This document shows positions 54,186-62,375 of a DNA stretch of 64,000 bases, one piece after another. The translations under genes were made by a program, and so were the position numbers. Numbering within the stretch: the stretch's first letter is position 1; each line of letters opens with the position of its first letter. The DNA lies in contig DEXV01000006.1 in the NCBI GenBank assembly GCA_002364325.1, forward strand, positions 178,782-242,781. Direction: 5' to 3'. The notes under the pieces are model-generated. The model worked only from the letters and a program-made list of their open reading frames with translations, had not been told where the DNA came from and made no database searches. Source of the DNA: Gillisia sp. UBA3175. GTDB taxonomy: Bacteria; Bacteroidota; Bacteroidia; Flavobacteriales; Flavobacteriaceae.

Positions 54186-55088
54186 ATGGCAAACAAAGTA
54201 GAAGTAAAAGAATTACTTGATGCAGGTGTACATTTTGGACACCTTACAAGAAGATGGAACCCAAACATGGCCCCATATATCTATATGGAACGCAATGGGA
54301 TTCACATCATAAACCTATATAAAAGTGCTGCTAAGATGCAGGAAGCTGGTGAAGCTCTTAATAAGATCGCTGCTAGTGGAAGAAAAATACTTTTTGTAGC
54401 TACAAAAAAACAAGCTAAAGAAATCGTTGCTGAACAAGCAAAGAGAGCCAACATGCCTTACATCACAGAAAGATGGCCTGGTGGAATGCTTACAAACTTT
54501 ATTACTATTCGTAAGGCTGTTAAGAAAATGTCCTCTATCGATAGAATGAAAAAAGACGGTACCTTCAACACTCTTTCTAAGAAAGAACGTTTACAAGTAG
54601 ACCGTTTAAGAGCTAAGTTAGAGAAAAACTTAGGTTCTATTTCAGACATGAGCCGTCTTCCTTCTGCTCTATTTGTTGTAGATATTACCCGTGAACACAT
54701 TGCGGCTAAAGAAGCTCAAAAATTAAACATTCCAATTTTTGCAATGGTAGATACAAATTCTGATCCTCGTGAGGTAGAATATGTAATACCATCTAATGAT
54801 GATGCTTCAAAATCTATTGACAAAGTTGTTTCTTACATGGCAGAATCTATTATAGAAGGTCTTTCTGAAAGAAAGTCTACTAAAGATGCTAAAGATGAAG
54901 GATCTGATGAAAAAGCAACCAAAGCTCCAAAAGCTAAAAAAGCGAAAGCTGAAACTGATGCAGATGTAGAAGTTCCTTCTAAAGATGCTGAAGATAAAAA
55001 AGCGATGAAAGAAGCTAAGAAAGACGTTAAATTAGAATCTAAAAAAGAAACTTTAGCGAAAGCTGATGCTTCTGGGGAAGAGGAATAA
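54186..55088 (+). CDS. rpsB: 30S ribosomal protein S2
   Basis: The 300-residue protein has the normal S2 core (KELLDAGVHFGHLTRRWNPN, ERWPGGMLTNFITIRK, PSALFVVDITREHIAAKEA) to about residue 228. A low-complexity tail of about 70 residues follows, rich in Lys, Ala, Asp and Glu (SDEKATKAPKAKKAKAETD). Such tails occur in other Bacteroidota S2 proteins. Followed by tsf after a hairpin. Confidence 0.97.
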   Translation: MANKVEVKELLDAGVHFGHLTRRWNPNMAPYIYMERNGIHIINLYKSAAKMQEAGEALNKIAASGRKILFVATKKQAKEIVAEQAKRANMPYITERWPGGMLTNFITIRKAVKKMSSIDRMKKDGTFNTLSKKERLQVDRLRAKLEKNLGSISDMSRLPSALFVVDITREHIAAKEAQKLNIPIFAMVDTNSDPREVEYVIPSNDDASKSIDKVVSYMAESIIEGLSERKSTKDAKDEGSDEKATKAPKAKKAKAETDADVEVPSKDAEDKKAMKEAKKDVKLESKKETLAKADASGEEE

Positions 55089-55112
55089 TTAGACAATCTT
55101 TTAAGTAAAATA

Positions 55113-55160
55113 TAAGTCGTTTAGTTCTTTCTTAAAAAAAAGCTAAGCGACTTATTTATT
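55113..55160 (+). terminator. Hairpin between rpsB and tsf
   Basis: TAAGTCGTTTAG and CTAAGCGACTTA form a 12-bp stem with one G-T pair around an 18-base loop, followed by a short T-rich stretch. It may end or lower transcription before tsf. Confidence 0.65.
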
Positions 55161-55184
55161 AAAAACTAAAAAATTTTAAACATC

Positions 55185-56009
55185 ATGGCAAATATAACAG
55201 CCGCAGAAGTAAATAAATTAAGACAATCTACCGGAGCCGGTATGATGGATTGTAAAAAAGCATTAGTTGAAGCTAATGGTGATTTTGATTTAGCGACAGA
55301 TTTATTGCGCAAACAAGGTCAGAAAGTTGCAGCAAAACGTGCCGACAGAGATTCTTCTGAAGGTGCAGTTATTGCAAAAGTGAACGACGCTGCTACTAGA
55401 GGAGTAATTATTTCTCTTAACTGTGAAACTGATTTTGTTGCTAAAAACGATTCTTTTGTAGCTATGGCTACCGCTATTGCAGATCTAGCTTTGTCTACAT
55501 CTTCAAAAGAAGAATTATTAGCTTCAGACTTTAAGGGGATTTCTGTTGAAGATAAATTAACCGAACAAACAGGAGTAATTGGTGAGAAGATCGAGATTGG
55601 AGATTACCGTACTATGGAAGCTCCTTTTGTTGGTTCTTACATCCACGCTGGAAACAAGATCGCTGTTCTTACAGGTCTTTCTAAAAATGTAGAAGGTGCT
55701 GAAGAAGCTGCTAAGAATGTATCGATGCAAGCTGCTGCGATGAACCCAGTTGCTTTAAATGCAGCTGGAGTAGATCAGTCTGTTATCGATAAGGAAATAG
55801 AGATCGCTAAAGATCAATTGAGACAAGAAGGGAAGCCAGAAGGAATGTTAGACAACATTGCTAAAGGTAAATTAAACCGTTTCTTTAAAGACAATACTTT
55901 AGTGAATCAAGATTATATTAAAGACAATAAATTGAGTATCTCTGCTTACGTAGAGTCTGTAGACAAAGGTCTTGAAGTTGTTGCTTTTGAAAGAGTAGCT
56001 TTAGGATAA
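55185..56009 (+). CDS. tsf: Elongation factor Ts
   Basis: The 274-residue factor exchanges GDP on EF-Tu. It has the N-terminal UBA-like KLRQSTGAGMMDCKKALVEA, the core TDFVAKNDSF motif and a C-terminal region ending GLEVVAFERVALG. Its downstream place after rpsB is the conserved bacterial order. Confidence 0.98.
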   Translation: MANITAAEVNKLRQSTGAGMMDCKKALVEANGDFDLATDLLRKQGQKVAAKRADRDSSEGAVIAKVNDAATRGVIISLNCETDFVAKNDSFVAMATAIADLALSTSSKEELLASDFKGISVEDKLTEQTGVIGEKIEIGDYRTMEAPFVGSYIHAGNKIAVLTGLSKNVEGAEEAAKNVSMQAAAMNPVALNAAGVDQSVIDKEIEIAKDQLRQEGKPEGMLDNIAKGKLNRFFKDNTLVNQDYIKDNKLSISAYVESVDKGLEVVAFERVALG

Positions 56010-56028
56010 TCTCTAAAAGTTAAATTTT

Positions 56029-56064
56029 ATAAACCCGTTTCATTTATTTGAAGCGGGTTTTTTA
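56029..56064 (+). terminator. Terminator of tsf
   Basis: AAACCCGTTTCA, an AT-rich loop and TGAAGCGGGTTT followed by TTTTATT. The stem ends at the convergent DUF4260 gene stop, so it can serve both strands. Confidence 0.88.
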
Positions 56065-56412
56065 TTTGCCTATTTTGCCTAGATGTGTGAATTTAAATCC
56101 TTTCTCATATTTTAATCCATATCCAAATAATCTATCGAAAGAGGCATGAGAAAAAAGAATGATTCCTGCTAATTGCATATAAGTGGAATTGAGATAAATA
56201 CCAATTACACCTATTAAAACTGCGACACCTTTATGATGAAATAAGTTATAAGAAAATGCTCCTACTTTAGAGCCAAATAAATATCCTAACATCCCTATAT
56301 CGGGGACTAATATAAAAACCAGAAACCACCACCAAACAAAAGGAAGAAAGCTGAAGGCTAGGATACCAAGTAACAGCATCCCAAATTCTTCTAATCTTAA
56401 AATGATATTCAT
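56062..56412 (-). CDS. DUF4260 membrane protein
   Basis: The 116-residue protein has two to three membrane helices (FGMLLLGILAFSFLPFVWWW and VAVLIGVIGIYLNSTY) and the DUF4260 motifs VPDIGMLGYLFG, YNLFHHKGVAV and HASFDRLFGYGLKY. The function is unknown. It starts 2 bp after the cyclase gene stop and is probably co-transcribed with it. Confidence 0.85.
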   Translation of the reverse strand: MNIILRLEEFGMLLLGILAFSFLPFVWWWFLVFILVPDIGMLGYLFGSKVGAFSYNLFHHKGVAVLIGVIGIYLNSTYMQLAGIILFSHASFDRLFGYGLKYEKGFKFTHLGKIGK

Positions 56413-56413
56413 G

Positions 56414-57160
56414 TCATATTATTTTATATAGTATCGGTTTACTTGGTGCTGCATCATTCTCAAAAGATGCTATTTGCAGATTAAGCATATAAAACCCATC
56501 TTCAATCTTGCTGGCAACATAGATCAATTCTGTAATAGTAGCATCCAATCTGGAGTTCTTGGGATAATCCCAAAAAGCTTTGTGCGCTAAAAGTTTCCCT
56601 TCATCTTTCTCCTTATCTACAGAAGGCAGATCGATCAATAAATGTTTTATTCCACATTCCCGAATATATTTCGCGGCTCCTTCTTCCAGATATGGCCAGT
56701 TGGTATGTGAATATTTTTTGCTTCGTTTATCTATATAATTAGGCAATGTTCTTATTACAATAGCCTCCACCTCTTCTCCTTTTAATAGATTTCGTATTTG
56801 TGCTTCTGTGATCACCAGATCTTCTCCCCTCTTTTCAGGTTCCACAGAAATAATCTGTGCGGTAAAAAAGAAGGTCTTTAAAGTTTCATTGATACTGTGA
56901 AATTCTCTAGTGATATGCCCAACACATTCGGTATGTGTACCATGCCCATGAGGATTGAACGAAATATTATTGAAGTTGGTAGAACTCCCGGCAGTAACCT
57001 TTCCTATAAAATCGCCATCTACCACAGGTTGGATCTTTGGAGCATTTAAATACCAGGCAACCGGATTTTTATCGTCTCCCCGCAAGCTTAAAGAAATATC
57101 CAAAGGCTTGGATAGATCTATTGTATATGATTTATTTTGATGTTTTATTTCTGCTATCAT
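56414..57160 (-). CDS. Cyclase-family metal-dependent hydrolase (kynurenine formamidase-like)
   Basis: The 248-residue protein has the family's metal site: FNPHGHGTHTECVGHI, a variant of HxGTHxDxPxH with Glu-Cys in place of Asp-Pro. Further family segments are DLVITEAQIRNLL and KHLLIDLPSVDKEKDEG with LAHKAFW. Relatives hydrolyse formylkynurenine or open cyclic substrates; with no tryptophan-catabolic neighbours the role is open. It is the fourth gene of a minus-strand set after ruvC, the four-helix-bundle gene and hemW. Confidence 0.85.
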   Translation of the reverse strand: MIAEIKHQNKSYTIDLSKPLDISLSLRGDDKNPVAWYLNAPKIQPVVDGDFIGKVTAGSSTNFNNISFNPHGHGTHTECVGHITREFHSINETLKTFFFTAQIISVEPEKRGEDLVITEAQIRNLLKGEEVEAIVIRTLPNYIDKRSKKYSHTNWPYLEEGAAKYIRECGIKHLLIDLPSVDKEKDEGKLLAHKAFWDYPKNSRLDATITELIYVASKIEDGFYMLNLQIASFENDAAPSKPILYKII

Positions 57161-57194
57161 TCCGGTACTCTTTTTACAGAGTTAATTTGTATCA

Positions 57195-58322
57195 CTAATT
57201 TAAAAAGAATAAGTTACTGGCAATTCCATCACTTAAAAATTTACCTTTTGTAGTGATTAGTAGCCGCTCCCCTTCCTTTTCTAGAATCCCCAATTTTATT
57301 TCCTTTAAAGCTTCCGCTAAAAGATGCTCTTTAAATTTCTCGCCAAATTGCTCTTTAACTTCTGCAAGATCTATCCCCCACATCGTTCGCAAGCGCGTCA
57401 TCACATATTCATTATATCTATCTGCTTCAGATAGTACTTCTTCCTCAAAAGGCAATTCTCCTTTTTCCAACGATTTAATATATTTTGTATTGTTGCTCAC
57501 GTTCCATTTTCGTCTTGAACCATCAAAAGAATGGGCAGATGGGCCAATACCCAAATATTGTTTTCCAAACCAATATGCCGTATTATTCCTTGAGAAATAA
57601 CCTTCTTTTCCATAGTTTGAGAACTCATATTGAATATATCCATGAGCCTTAAGAGTTGTAGTTAAAATATCGAAATGCGCTCTGGCGGCATCATCATCCA
57701 CTGGCTTTATCTTTCCCTTTTCTATCATCTTCTTTAAGGCTGTGTTAGGCTCGATGGTTAAGGCATAACAAGAAAAATGCGGCAGACCAAGCTCTAATGC
57801 AATTTCAATGTTTTTTTTCCAGCGCTCGTTGCTCATTTCTGGAATTCCATAAATAAGATCGATAGAAATATTATCGAAATACTTTTTAGCCATTTTAATG
57901 CTTCCCAAGGCTTCAGTTGCATTGTGAGCGCGATTCATCATTTGAAGATCTTCTTCAAAAAAAGACTGCACACCAATACTTAATCGATTAATTCCGGCAT
58001 CTTTAAAGATCTGTAATTTTTCTTCGGAAAGATCATCTGGATTGGCTTCCAAAGTGACCTCTGCATCTTCAGCTATCTTGAAATTGAAATTAATAGCTTC
58101 AAAAATGTGCTTTAGATCTTCTGAAGAAAGCAAGGAAGGTGTTCCACCTCCAAAATAAATAGTTTCAATTTTATTAGAACTCAACTCATCCTTTCGAAGC
58201 TGCATTTCCTTACATAGCATTTCTACGAGTTCACTTTTCTTCTTAATTGAAGTAGAAAAATGAAAATCACAATAATGACAGGCCTGTTTGCAAAAAGGAA
58301 TATGAATGTATAGAGAAGACAT
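57195..58322 (-). CDS. hemW: Radical SAM heme chaperone HemW
   Basis: A 375-residue cytoplasmic radical SAM protein. Cys11, Cys15 and Cys18 form the CX3CX2C cluster site in HIPFCKQACHYCDFHF; IETIYFGGGTPSLLS is the SAM-binding GGGTPS motif and NRLSIGVQSF follows. HemW binds heme and inserts it into respiratory proteins; older annotations call it coproporphyrinogen III oxidase, but the Cys pattern and size fit HemW. Downstream of the four-helix-bundle gene by 32 bp. Confidence 0.93.
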   Translation of the reverse strand: MSSLYIHIPFCKQACHYCDFHFSTSIKKKSELVEMLCKEMQLRKDELSSNKIETIYFGGGTPSLLSSEDLKHIFEAINFNFKIAEDAEVTLEANPDDLSEEKLQIFKDAGINRLSIGVQSFFEEDLQMMNRAHNATEALGSIKMAKKYFDNISIDLIYGIPEMSNERWKKNIEIALELGLPHFSCYALTIEPNTALKKMIEKGKIKPVDDDAARAHFDILTTTLKAHGYIQYEFSNYGKEGYFSRNNTAYWFGKQYLGIGPSAHSFDGSRRKWNVSNNTKYIKSLEKGELPFEEEVLSEADRYNEYVMTRLRTMWGIDLAEVKEQFGEKFKEHLLAEALKEIKLGILEKEGERLLITTKGKFLSDGIASNLFFLN

Positions 58323-58354
58323 TGTTTCAGTTAACAGTGATCAATTAGCAATAA

Positions 58355-58714
58355 TCAATTTTTTATTCTTGTAGTTTTCAAAATTGAAAACATTATTTTG
58401 GATAGTTCATCTGATTTTTCAAACTCATTTTGGAATGTATCTAATTGCAAATATTCTGAGTCTTTCAAAAGTGACAACCAATATTTTACTTCAAGACTTT
58501 CTTTATAAGATATGGAAATCTTAGCCGAAAAATCTGAATTAGAAATAGCCCCATTAGCCTCCGCAACATTTGCCCCTATGGATGTTCCACATCTCAATAG
58601 TTGTTTCGATAAAACATATTCTTTTTTTGAGACAATTAAATTCTTATAAATTCCAACAATTAGCAATGCAAAAGAATACGACTTTTCCGAAAGAGGATTA
58701 TTAATTTCACTCAT
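58355..58714 (-). CDS. Four-helix-bundle protein (S23/IVP family)
   Basis: A 119-residue all-alpha protein. SYSFALLIVGIYKNLIVSKK, KQLLRCGTSIGANVAEANGA and the SYKESLEVKYWLSLLKDSEY segment are the conserved blocks of the '23S rRNA intervening sequence' family. Such genes turn up as stray inserts between conserved genes and relatives accompany diversity-generating retroelements; none is seen here. It sits between ruvC and hemW and is flanked by AT-rich, TTAACTG/CAATAAA-rich spacers, consistent with insertion. Function unknown. Confidence 0.85.
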   Translation of the reverse strand: MSEINNPLSEKSYSFALLIVGIYKNLIVSKKEYVLSKQLLRCGTSIGANVAEANGAISNSDFSAKISISYKESLEVKYWLSLLKDSEYLQLDTFQNEFEKSDELSKIMFSILKTTRIKN

Positions 58715-58738
58715 TGCTCATTGATAATAGTTTATTGT

Positions 58739-59320
58739 TTATTGTTTTTTAAGTTTACCTGGGTTTTGTTTCACAAAAGAATCCCAACCGGTATAACTTT
58801 TCCCAATCTCTACTCTTCCTGCGTTATAGAAATGGCAAACTGCCGCTGCCAATCCATCTGTAGAATCTAAATTTTTAGGCAATTCTTTTAAGTTCAACAA
58901 ACTCTGAAGCATTTTAGCTACTTGCTCTTTGCTTGCATTTCCGTTTCCGGTTATCGCCATTTTAATTTTTTTGGGTAAATATTCGGTTATCGGGATTTCT
59001 CTAGATAATCCTGCAGCCATAGCAACTCCTTGAGCTCTTCCCAACTTCAGCATAGATTGCACATTTTTTCCAAAAAAAGGAGCTTCAATCGCAATTTCAT
59101 CTGGATGAAAAGTGTCGATTAACTCTACCGTGCGTTCAAAAATGAGTTTTAGTTTAATATAAGGATCGCTATATTTCTGAAGCAGCAACTCATTAAGCTG
59201 CAAGAATTCCATCTTTTTATTCACCACCTTGATCAAGCCAAAACCCATAATTGTGGTTCCGGGATCTATTCCTAAAATAATTCGTTCTGTTTTCAAAAGC
59301 GGAAAGTCTTTAGCTAGCAC
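58739..59320 (-). CDS. ruvC: Crossover junction endodeoxyribonuclease RuvC
   Basis: The resolvase has the first catalytic Asp in RIILGIDPGTTIMGFG, Glu in DEIAIEAPFFGKNVQSML, and the C-terminal DSTDGLAAAVCHFYN with the last acidic pair. It cuts Holliday junctions made and moved by RuvAB. The 193-residue frame begins with GTG at 59320; TTG at 59296 (MKTERIIL) matches the usual family N-terminus and is more likely the real start. Upstream is a TAGCTTTG element at 59366 to 59359, minus strand. Confidence 0.95.
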   Translation of the reverse strand: MLAKDFPLLKTERIILGIDPGTTIMGFGLIKVVNKKMEFLQLNELLLQKYSDPYIKLKLIFERTVELIDTFHPDEIAIEAPFFGKNVQSMLKLGRAQGVAMAAGLSREIPITEYLPKKIKMAITGNGNASKEQVAKMLQSLLNLKELPKNLDSTDGLAAAVCHFYNAGRVEIGKSYTGWDSFVKQNPGKLKKQ

Positions 59321-59409
59321 CCATATTTAATAGTTTGTTTACTTTTGAATGGGCTTTACAAAGCTACATAATTCTAATTAGCAATTCCTTAATTCGCATT
59401 TTCTAATCT

Positions 59410-60564
59410 ATGCAATTCTTTCTCCTCTTTCTTGCATTGATCTCTGCTGCATATTTCCTGCTAATGCTGCTGCTTATGTATGGATGGAAGTCGGTAAAAG
59501 TTTTTAAATCTGAAAGATTAGCAGCAGAAACTAAATTTTCCATCATTGTTCCTTTTAGAAATGAAGCTGAAAATCTACCCAGACTCTTACTCAGCCTTTC
59601 TAATTTGGAATACCCAAGTACACATTTCGAGATAATTTTGGTGAATGACGAATCTGAAGACAAATCACTACAAGTTTGCTTTCATTTTAAACGCAGCCAT
59701 CCAGAGCTTCAATTCTCTGTGATAAATAATAAAAGAAAAACCAATTCTCCTAAAAAGGATGCCATTGTAACTGCGATAGAACTTTCAAGATTCGATTATA
59801 TTCTAACCACCGACGCCGATTGTGAAGTTCCAGTTTCTTGGCTGCAACTGTTTAATGAATGTGTTTTACAGACCGATGCTAAATTGATAGCTGCCCCGGT
59901 AAGTTTTTTTAAAGTGAATACTTTTAAAGAGCAATTCTTAAATTACCTCATAGCCTTTCAGGAATTAGATTTTATGAGTCTTCAGGCAGTGGGAATTGGC
60001 GGCTTCGGATTAAAGCAGCCATTCATTTGCAATGGGGCAAATATGTGTTATGAAAAGAAAACTTATTATGAAGCTTCAGGTTTCGATGGAAATTTTGATA
60101 TTTCAAGTGGAGACGATGTGTTCTTGCTTCAAAAATTTCATGAACTCAAATTAAAAACCGAATTTCTAAAATCGAAAAAAGCAGTTGTTTTTACCAAAGC
60201 ACAAGGATCCATTTCGCAGTTGTATGCTCAAAGAATAAGATGGGCTGCTAAAACTTCAGCATATACTGCTCTTTTCCCTAAAATAATCGGGCTTTGCGTG
60301 CTTGTAATGAATCTTCTTATTATAATTACGATAGTGGTCAGTTTACTTCAATTAATCCCTTACCAAGGCTTAATGTTTAGTTTTCTTCTAAAGTTTATTG
60401 CAGATCTTGGCTTGCTCTATTTCTCTACGAATTTCTTCAGAAAGAAATACATTTTAAGCCATTATTTGTGGTGTAGTATCGTGTATCCATTTTTCTCCAC
60501 AAGCGTGGCACTAATTTCCATGTTTTCAGGATTTAAATGGAAAGGAAGAAGTTTTAAGAAATAA
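59410..60564 (+). CDS. Membrane glycosyltransferase, GT2 family
   Basis: The 384-residue protein has an N-terminal helix (LFLALISAAYFLLMLLLMYG), a GT-A domain with FSIIVPFRNEAENLPRLL, VNDESEDKSL, the TTDADCEVP metal site near residue 131, and a QRIRWAAKTS (QxxRW) motif, then two or three C-terminal helices. The QxxRW motif marks processive or long-chain transferases. The donor and acceptor are unknown. It is divergent from ruvC. Confidence 0.88.
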   Translation: MQFFLLFLALISAAYFLLMLLLMYGWKSVKVFKSERLAAETKFSIIVPFRNEAENLPRLLLSLSNLEYPSTHFEIILVNDESEDKSLQVCFHFKRSHPELQFSVINNKRKTNSPKKDAIVTAIELSRFDYILTTDADCEVPVSWLQLFNECVLQTDAKLIAAPVSFFKVNTFKEQFLNYLIAFQELDFMSLQAVGIGGFGLKQPFICNGANMCYEKKTYYEASGFDGNFDISSGDDVFLLQKFHELKLKTEFLKSKKAVVFTKAQGSISQLYAQRIRWAAKTSAYTALFPKIIGLCVLVMNLLIIITIVVSLLQLIPYQGLMFSFLLKFIADLGLLYFSTNFFRKKYILSHYLWCSIVYPFFSTSVALISMFSGFKWKGRSFKK

Positions 60565-60577
60565 TATATCAATTTTA

Positions 60578-60613
60578 GTCTGAATCGAGCGCAGTCGAAA
60601 TGCTCGAAGTGAC
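60578..60613. repeat. Short dispersed-repeat-like palindrome
   Basis: GAGCGCAGTCGAAATGCTC can fold as GAGC/GCTC, and the whole block (GTCTGAATCGAGCG... GAAGTGAC) resembles the same family of intergenic repeats seen elsewhere in the window. Confidence 0.4.
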
Positions 60614-60653
60614 CTTCCTCTGCAAAATTGTTGACTGATCACTGCTAACTTTA

Positions 60654-60699
60654 AACTGTTAACTGTTAATTGTTAATTGTTAATTGTTAATTGTAATTC
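60654..60699. repeat. Tandem 7-bp repeat AA(C/T)TGTT
   Basis: About six and a half copies of a heptamer (AACTGTT twice, then AATTGTT three times, then decaying copies) lie directly at the 3' end of the TonB-C lipoprotein gene. This is a simple-sequence tract prone to slippage. Confidence 0.9.
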
Positions 60700-61175
60700 T
60701 ATTCCGCCTTTATAAGAATAGGCATTTTAAAAACACTGGAAACTGGAACGCCCCTTTTTATAGCCGGATAAATTTTAGGTAAAGAGTCTACACTTTGCTT
60801 TATCCATAATTCTAATTCTGGTAGCTGATTGGTAATAAGTGTATCCACGCTAACCGAATCTACAATTGGCCTCCCGGATTTGGAGATCTCCAAATACAGG
60901 AAAAGTGTATCATCTATAGACTGGGTTACAATTGGTTGTTTCTTGGTTAGATACGCATAAATAGAATTAGCAACGGTAGTCTCAAAGCAATTTCGAGCCT
61001 TTTCTATTTCTTTAACAGATTTACAGTTTTCGAAAGCAGGATATTCATCTACTTCTTTCCAATTTAACGATCTTGATTCCTGATCCAATACTTCTTCTGA
61101 AGTGATCTTCTTTGTTTCAAAATCCTTGCAACTTGTTAGAATAAGTAAAAGTAATAGGAGTAATGGTTTTCTCAT
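60699..61175 (-). CDS. TonB-C-like lipoprotein
   Basis: The 158-residue protein has a short lipobox signal (LLLLLLLILTSCKD). The mature part has the paired Cys pattern VDEYPAFENCKSV ... NCFETTVANSIYAYL, followed by a TonB-C-like domain with LFLYLEISKSGRPIVDSV and the final GVPVSSVFKMPILI. The same layout is seen in the M56 protein at 62362-63966 and the protein at 3995. It is downstream of the TPR gene by about 60 bp and probably part of the same operon. Confidence 0.75.
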   Translation of the reverse strand: MRKPLLLLLLLILTSCKDFETKKITSEEVLDQESRSLNWKEVDEYPAFENCKSVKEIEKARNCFETTVANSIYAYLTKKQPIVTQSIDDTLFLYLEISKSGRPIVDSVSVDTLITNQLPELELWIKQSVDSLPKIYPAIKRGVPVSSVFKMPILIKAE

Positions 61176-61236
61176 ATAGCTAACTATCTAGACTTTTGAT
61201 TGTCAAAAATAGTGAAATTAAGCAGCTTAGGGAAAA

Positions 61237-62375
61237 CTATTCCCCTTTTAGGTGCAATTCAGCTCTTATATCTTTCATTCTAGATCTGCTGAGATAAACC
61301 AAGTTTTCATTTCCGTCCTTTTCATATTTATTCAAATAAGCCTGATAGTGATTTAGCACGGTTTTTTGATCCTTAAAATAATTATCTGCCGCCACTGCTC
61401 GCTCATACAAGGCTCTTTCATTATTCGGATTTTCCTCTAATGCGCTGTTGCAATATTCATATGTTTTTTGATGATTTTCCTGAAGTTTATAAGTGAGTGC
61501 CAAACTCAGAAATTCAGAATCTACTGGTTGTTTTTTAATTAGCAAAGCCATGAGCAAATGGGTTTCCGACTTTTTTAGATCTCCCTGTTTTGCATATAAT
61601 TTACCCAGATTGTAATGCGTGTCTGAGTTTCTATCTTCATAAGTCAGTGCCATATTATATTGTGTTATCGCATCTTCAAAATTATTCTGATTGTAGTAAC
61701 AAAAACCCAATTTAGAATGCACAAATTCATTTCCTTGTGCCAGTTCTAATAGTTTTTCCAAAGGAGGAATTGCCAAAACAAAAGAATTCTCATTAAAATA
61801 AGTTTGTGCAAGAATAGAAAGAAGTGAGGCATTATTTGGATTAGTATTTAAACCTTGAAGCGCTAATTTTTCTGAAGTTGTAAAATCTCTATAACTCAAC
61901 GCATTTTTAGCTAATTTGTACAAGGCTTGCTGATGCGTAGGCTCCAGAATTATGGTTCTTTCTAAAAAATCCAGATAGGTGCTATATTGAAGTTTTTCTT
62001 TGATCGAACCTAGCTTAAATTGAAATGAAGCATTTTTTGGATATTTTTCGGTAAGATTTTCAAATAAACTATCTGCTTTCTGAAGCTTACCTGCTTTCAC
62101 CAAAACATCTCCATAAGATATAGTAGTTAAAAGTTTCTCTGGATGCTTTTCTAAAACCGACTTGTAATTATCCAAAACTATTTCTAATTCACCTTTAGCC
62201 TCATAATATCTAGCTAGTCGCAATTGTACCGCTTCAGTTGGTTCTGGAATCTTATTTAAGGTTCAATGGCTTCAGAATAATTCCCGATGGCATACAAACT
62301 ATCTGCAATTAAAGTCGGAGTTTGAGCCCCGACTTTTAAAACTAACAATAGAATTAACACACTAATTCTTTTCAT
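61237..62375 (-). pseudogene. TPR protein gene with frameshift
   Basis: The gene begins at ATG 62375 (MKRISVLILLLVLKVGAQTP, a signal peptide) and reads to IADSLYAIGNYSEAIEP, where a TAA stops it. In the +1-shifted frame the sequence continues without interruption as NKIPEPTEAVQLRLARYYEA, a TPR array of about 330 residues (KAGKLQKADSLFENLTEKYP, NTHYNLGKLYAKQGDLKKSE). Adding one T in CCTTAAAT (+ strand about 62251-62261) would restore EPLNKIPEP. The open part has only a TTG available as start. The first ATG overlaps the M56 stop, as expected for a coupled operon. Confidence 0.75.
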
